The notes beneath the pieces are model-generated. The model was not told where the DNA came from and made no database searches. It was given only the letters and a program-made list of their open reading frames with translations. This document shows positions 61,100 to 64,000 of a stretch of DNA of 64,000 nucleotides, in pieces; position 1 is the stretch's first letter, and each line of letters starts with the position of its first letter. The stretch comes from Cognaticolwellia sediminilitoris (GTDB lineage: Bacteria; Pseudomonadota; Gammaproteobacteria; Enterobacterales; Alteromonadaceae): NCBI GenBank assembly GCA_002104535.1, contig NBOG01000005.1, positions 186,001-250,000 on the forward strand. The letters are read 5' to 3'. A program made the translations under genes and the position numbers.

Positions 61100-61136
61100 C
61101 CCGTTTATCTATAATACTCGTAGATAGATAAACGGG
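61100..61136 (+). other. Inverted repeat over the hemN -10 and ribosome-binding site
   Basis: CCCGTTTATCTA (61100-61111) and its exact complement (61125-61136) flank a 13 nt spacer. The left arm overlaps the -10 and the right arm the GGGAAG ribosome-binding site. Only read-through RNA would contain both arms. Confidence 0.65.
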
Positions 61137-61143
61137 AAGACTC

Positions 61144-62514
61144 ATGCAAGCAACTCAATTTTTCGATAAAGCACTGTTAAAAAAATATAATACTAGCGGC
61201 CCTCGGTACACTTCCTACCCAACTGCCTTAGAGTTTCACGATCAATTCAAGCATGATGATTTATTACAAGCGATTGAAACATCACCGAACCGTGAATTAT
61301 CTTTGTATGTGCATATACCTTTTTGTCATAGTCTTTGTTATTACTGCGGTTGTAATAAAGTTATCACTCGCCATCGCGATAAAGCGGATACATACCTTGA
61401 ATTTCTAGCAGAAGAAATTGCATCTCGAGCACCGTTATTTAAAAATTACACCGTTAAACAATTACATTGGGGTGGTGGTACGCCGAGTTTTTTACGCCAT
61501 GAACAAATGAGTAAACTCGTCGCCTTGTTGAAAGAAAAATTCAACTTTGCCGAACAAGTAGAAATGAGTATAGAAATTGACCCTCGCGAAATTGAAATGA
61601 ACCTCGCAGAGCACCTTTTCAGCTTAGGCTTTAACCGGTTAAGTATTGGTGTGCAAGATATTGATAAAAAAGTACAGCAAACCATTAATAGGGTGCAGTC
61701 CACTGAGTTCATCGAAAACTTTATTGCCCATGCAAAAAAGGTTGGCTTTAAGTCCATAAATATCGACTTAATTTACGGACTACCACATCAAAATATTGAT
61801 ACTTTTACTCGCACCCTCAATAAAGCGCATGAAATGGACGTTGATCGTATTTCACTGTTTAGCTACGCCCATATTCCATCTCGTTTTGCTGCTCAGCGGA
61901 AATTACGAGATGAGTGGCTACCCAGCGTTGATGAAAAGTTTGCCTTAATGAAACTGGCCATCGAAAAACTCTGCGACTTTGGCTACGACTTTATCGGTAT
62001 GGATCACTTTGCAAAACCTGAAGATGAACTTGCTATAGCGCAAAGAGCCGGTAAATTACACCGCAACTTTCAAGGCTACACGACCCAAGGAGGATGCGAT
62101 CTTTTAGGCTTAGGGGTGTCATCTATTAGCGCTATTGGTAATAGTTTTAGCCAAAACACCAAAGAACTACAAGATTATTACAAGGCGATTGATACACAAG
62201 CCCATGCCCACGTAAAAGGCGTAAGCTTAACTCAGGATGATATTATTCGTGCTGAAGTTATCCGTGAATTGATGTGTAATCTTTATCTCGACAAAAATAA
62301 AATTAGCCAGCAGTTTGCGATTAACTTTGATGACTACTTTGCAGAAGACTTACCTTTACTACAAACCTTCATTAATGACGGCTTAATGAGTAACAACGAT
62401 GATGAAATTCGCGTTGCTCAAAAAGCTAGGTTATTGATCCGTAATATTTGCATGAGCTTTGATGCTTACATGAAACAACACATTAATAAGCAACGCTTTT
62501 CACGAGTAATTTAA
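61144..62514 (+). CDS. hemN: Oxygen-independent coproporphyrinogen III oxidase HemN
   Basis: 456 residues, like the 457 of E. coli. The radical-SAM motif is C61-x3-C65-x2-C68-x-C70 in HIPFCHSLCYYCGC. SYPTALEF and HWGGGTPSFL follow as expected. It decarboxylates coproporphyrinogen III to protoporphyrinogen IX for haem under anoxia. The FNR-type promoter before it fits this role. Confidence 0.97.
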   Translation: MQATQFFDKALLKKYNTSGPRYTSYPTALEFHDQFKHDDLLQAIETSPNRELSLYVHIPFCHSLCYYCGCNKVITRHRDKADTYLEFLAEEIASRAPLFKNYTVKQLHWGGGTPSFLRHEQMSKLVALLKEKFNFAEQVEMSIEIDPREIEMNLAEHLFSLGFNRLSIGVQDIDKKVQQTINRVQSTEFIENFIAHAKKVGFKSINIDLIYGLPHQNIDTFTRTLNKAHEMDVDRISLFSYAHIPSRFAAQRKLRDEWLPSVDEKFALMKLAIEKLCDFGYDFIGMDHFAKPEDELAIAQRAGKLHRNFQGYTTQGGCDLLGLGVSSISAIGNSFSQNTKELQDYYKAIDTQAHAHVKGVSLTQDDIIRAEVIRELMCNLYLDKNKISQQFAINFDDYFAEDLPLLQTFINDGLMSNNDDEIRVAQKARLLIRNICMSFDAYMKQHINKQRFSRVI

Positions 62515-62579
62515 CCTTCATTAAAGAAAATGCGCTCATAACGAAAACGTCCTTATGAGGAAAACTATTAAAACAGGTT

Positions 62580-63134
62580 TTAAATCTGCCCTAAGCTACA
62601 CCTAGAACCGGCACTGAAAAACACTAATTCAGTGCCGTTTTTAGTTTCTTCTTCATGGGCTAAATCGGCCCATTGATAATAGACATTACGATGAATTTTA
62701 GCCGGTAAGTTGCGGCGAACGTTAACATATAAACTGCCATCTTGGCTTATCTCTAGCGGGTGTTCCGCATTTAAAATAAAGCTGTCATCTAAATTACTGG
62801 TTAACTGCATGGTCGTTTTCTGTTCATCAAGCCATTGCCATTGCGTGATCAAAAATGGCGCATCTTCAACCACAATACCGACCTTTTCAACCGGTGTAAC
62901 AAGAAAGTACTTTCCTTGCTCTTTTTTTAACACCGAGGCGAATAACTTAACCAAAGCCAGACGTTTAAATATTGTGCCATTATAAAACCAACTGCCATCC
63001 GATTTAATCTCCAAGTCAATATCACCACAAAAAGGTGGATCCCATAATTCAACCGGCGGCATTTTTTTCTCACTGCCGGCAGCGGTACTGGGTATTTGTG
63101 TAGAAATATTATCTAAAGACTTTTCTAATGACAT
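62580..63134 (-). CDS. DUF1285 family protein
   Basis: 184 residues. The typical core PPVELWDPPFCGDIDLEIKS, then DGSWFYNGTIFKRLALVKLF and YFLVTPVEKVGI, matches DUF1285. Function unknown. No signal peptide. Convergent with hemN; the hemN terminator lies inside its 3' coding part. Confidence 0.88.
   Translation of the reverse strand: MSLEKSLDNISTQIPSTAAGSEKKMPPVELWDPPFCGDIDLEIKSDGSWFYNGTIFKRLALVKLFASVLKKEQGKYFLVTPVEKVGIVVEDAPFLITQWQWLDEQKTTMQLTSNLDDSFILNAEHPLEISQDGSLYVNVRRNLPAKIHRNVYYQWADLAHEEETKNGTELVFFSAGSRCSLGQI
62609..62642 (+). terminator. hemN terminator inside the convergent DUF1285 gene
   Basis: CGGCACTGAA and its complement form a perfect 10 bp stem with a 9 nt loop, followed by five T. 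It lies about 95 bases after hemN and within the last 22 codons of the DUF1285 gene on the other strand. Confidence 0.8.
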
Positions 63135-63230
63135 AGTGTTAGCTTATCAGTGGTTTTATCTTATATTATAGCAAGTGAGTTCAGTTTACTCTTAACTCGA
63201 CATAAACAATTTAGCAGGAGCATAGCGGTA

Positions 63231-63704
63231 ATGAACAAAAAAGTTAAAACACTGTTAGTTGTTGCCCATGCCCCGTCTGAAAATACCCAATTAATGGTAA
63301 ATGCGGTCTTAAAAGGAGCGCAGCACCCTGACATTGAACAAGTACAAACGCGTTGGATCCCTCCCTTAGAAGCTACCCCTGAAGATGTACTAGCTTGCGA
63401 TGCGATAATTTTGGGTACCACTGAAAACCTTGCTTATATGAGCGGCGCGTTAAAAGATTTTTTTGACCGCTGCTATTACCCATGCTTGGAAGCTAAACAG
63501 GGTTTACCTTGTGCGTTATTTGTTCGTGCAGGCAGTGACGGAACCGGTACCTGTCGGGCTGTTGAAACTATTTGTACGGGCCTACGTTGGCAATGGGTTC
63601 AACCACCTTTAATTTGTCGTGGCGAATGGCAAACAGCTTTTCTTGAGCAATGCGAAGAGTTGGGAATGACGATAGCTGCCGGACTTGATGTTGGTATCTA
63701 TTAA
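63231..63704 (+). CDS. Flavodoxin-like NAD(P)H oxidoreductase family protein
   Basis: 157 residues from ATG 63231, which has AGGAG 10 bases upstream; an open frame from 63150 adds 27 unconserved residues. The flavin-binding start LVVAHAPSENTQLMVNAV, then GTTENLAYMSGALKDFFDR and RAGSDGTGTCRAVE, resemble the flavodoxin-like NAD(P)H oxidoreductase group. Substrate unknown. It is divergent from the DUF1285 gene and precedes the tRNA. Confidence 0.82.
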   Translation: MNKKVKTLLVVAHAPSENTQLMVNAVLKGAQHPDIEQVQTRWIPPLEATPEDVLACDAIILGTTENLAYMSGALKDFFDRCYYPCLEAKQGLPCALFVRAGSDGTGTCRAVETICTGLRWQWVQPPLICRGEWQTAFLEQCEELGMTIAAGLDVGIY

Positions 63705-63798
63705 CTAGAAATTTTCTGTAATGAATGGCATTTGATAGGCTAAAACCGGCTTACTCAGTAAAAATAATTTATAAATGCCCTCAAAAATGAAATTTTTC

Positions 63799-63828
63799 TT
63801 GGCAATCAATAGATAAATACAATATACT
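63799..63828 (+). promoter_or_regulatory. Stringent-type promoter of tRNA-His
   Basis: TTGGCA (63799-63804) and TATACT (63823-63828) with an 18 base spacer. The GC-rich discriminator CTCCGCGCC follows, typical of stable-RNA promoters. Confidence 0.65.
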
Positions 63829-63867
63829 CTCCGCGCCTTACCACAAGGCGTTCTAAGTAAGTTCAGT

Positions 63868-63944
63868 GGTGGCTATAGCTCAGTTGGTAGAGCCCCGGAT
63901 TGTGATTCCGGTTGTCGAGGGTTCAAGTCCCTTTAGCCACCCCA
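63868..63944 (+). tRNA. tRNA-His (anticodon GTG)
   Basis: The cloverleaf is complete: acceptor stem GTGGCTA with TAGCCAC, D-arm AGCTCAGTTGGTAGAGC, anticodon loop TTGTGAT, T-arm GTTCAAGTCC and an encoded CCA. A G precedes the first acceptor base and can pair with C73, the identity element of tRNA-His. It may head a longer tRNA operon beyond the window. Confidence 0.97.
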
Positions 63945-64000
63945 TTCTTTTTCTATGTAACAAACTCGACCGTAATCACCTGTGATTCCCCATTTCAAGT

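Overview
This 64 kb window reads as ordinary chromosome from a marine, low-GC gammaproteobacterium of the Alteromonadales, most likely Colwelliaceae (Colwellia or Thalassotalea). The reasons are the AT-rich intergenic DNA, lineage-typical families (a DUF3802 protein, a DUF3718 protein, an Oar-like TonB receptor) and gammaproteobacterial gene orders: srkA-dsbA, mpl-ubiX, an ast cluster beside pabA, and yihI-DUF2489-hemN. I see no insertion sequence, prophage, integrase, CRISPR array or plasmid function. The assignment is inference; no database was consulted.

Layout. 1-15 kb: the 5' part of ssb, a thioesterase, a 2OG oxygenase, a solute-binding protein, pssA, fadH with a FadR-like operator, a GreA-like protein, a YajR-like MFS carrier, uvrA, a split spermidine-synthase-like pair, a cluster of degenerate ~163 bp repeats and rluF. 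15-25 kb: an FMN reductase, a reverse-strand run of small enzymes (membrane protein, ABM, formyltransferase, GFA, GNAT), a GAF-GGDEF protein, two paired lipoproteins and a large propeller-amidohydrolase fusion. 25-33 kb: ubiX, mpl, ycbX and the 5-oxoprolinase genes pxpABC, then a porin-like barrel. 33-40 kb: pabA/trpG, an HDOD protein, the arginine succinyltransferase genes astC-astA-astD and a DUF1338 protein. 40-48 kb: DUF3718, a TonB receptor preceded by three palindromes, DUF3802, an unusual two-OB-fold SSB-like protein, a propeller/SHOCT membrane protein and a TVP38 protein. 48-55 kb: dsbA, srkA, ccoG, then hutF and hutG behind a HutC-like palindrome, and a peroxiredoxin-glutaredoxin fusion. 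55-64 kb: VF530, purU, an M61 peptidase with a perfect hairpin touching its start codon, a glyoxalase-fold protein, a CsrB/CsrC-type regulatory RNA, yihI, DUF2489, hemN with an FNR-type promoter, DUF1285, a flavodoxin-like protein and tRNA-His.

The most interesting item is the 710 bp gap before yihI (59201-59910). It carries about ten GGA motifs, two of them in short hairpins with AGGAA loops. It ends in a strong intrinsic terminator and has a TGTAAG half-site upstream. In Escherichia coli csrC lies next to yihI, so this is very probably a CsrA-sequestering small RNA. Other items worth a look are the FNR box and SD-overlapping inverted repeat before hemN, the FadR-like and HutC-like operators, the M61 start-codon hairpin, the triple palindrome before the TonB receptor, the double-OB SSB paralogue, and a hemN terminator embedded in the coding sequence of the convergent gene. 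I found no clearly new multi-gene system.
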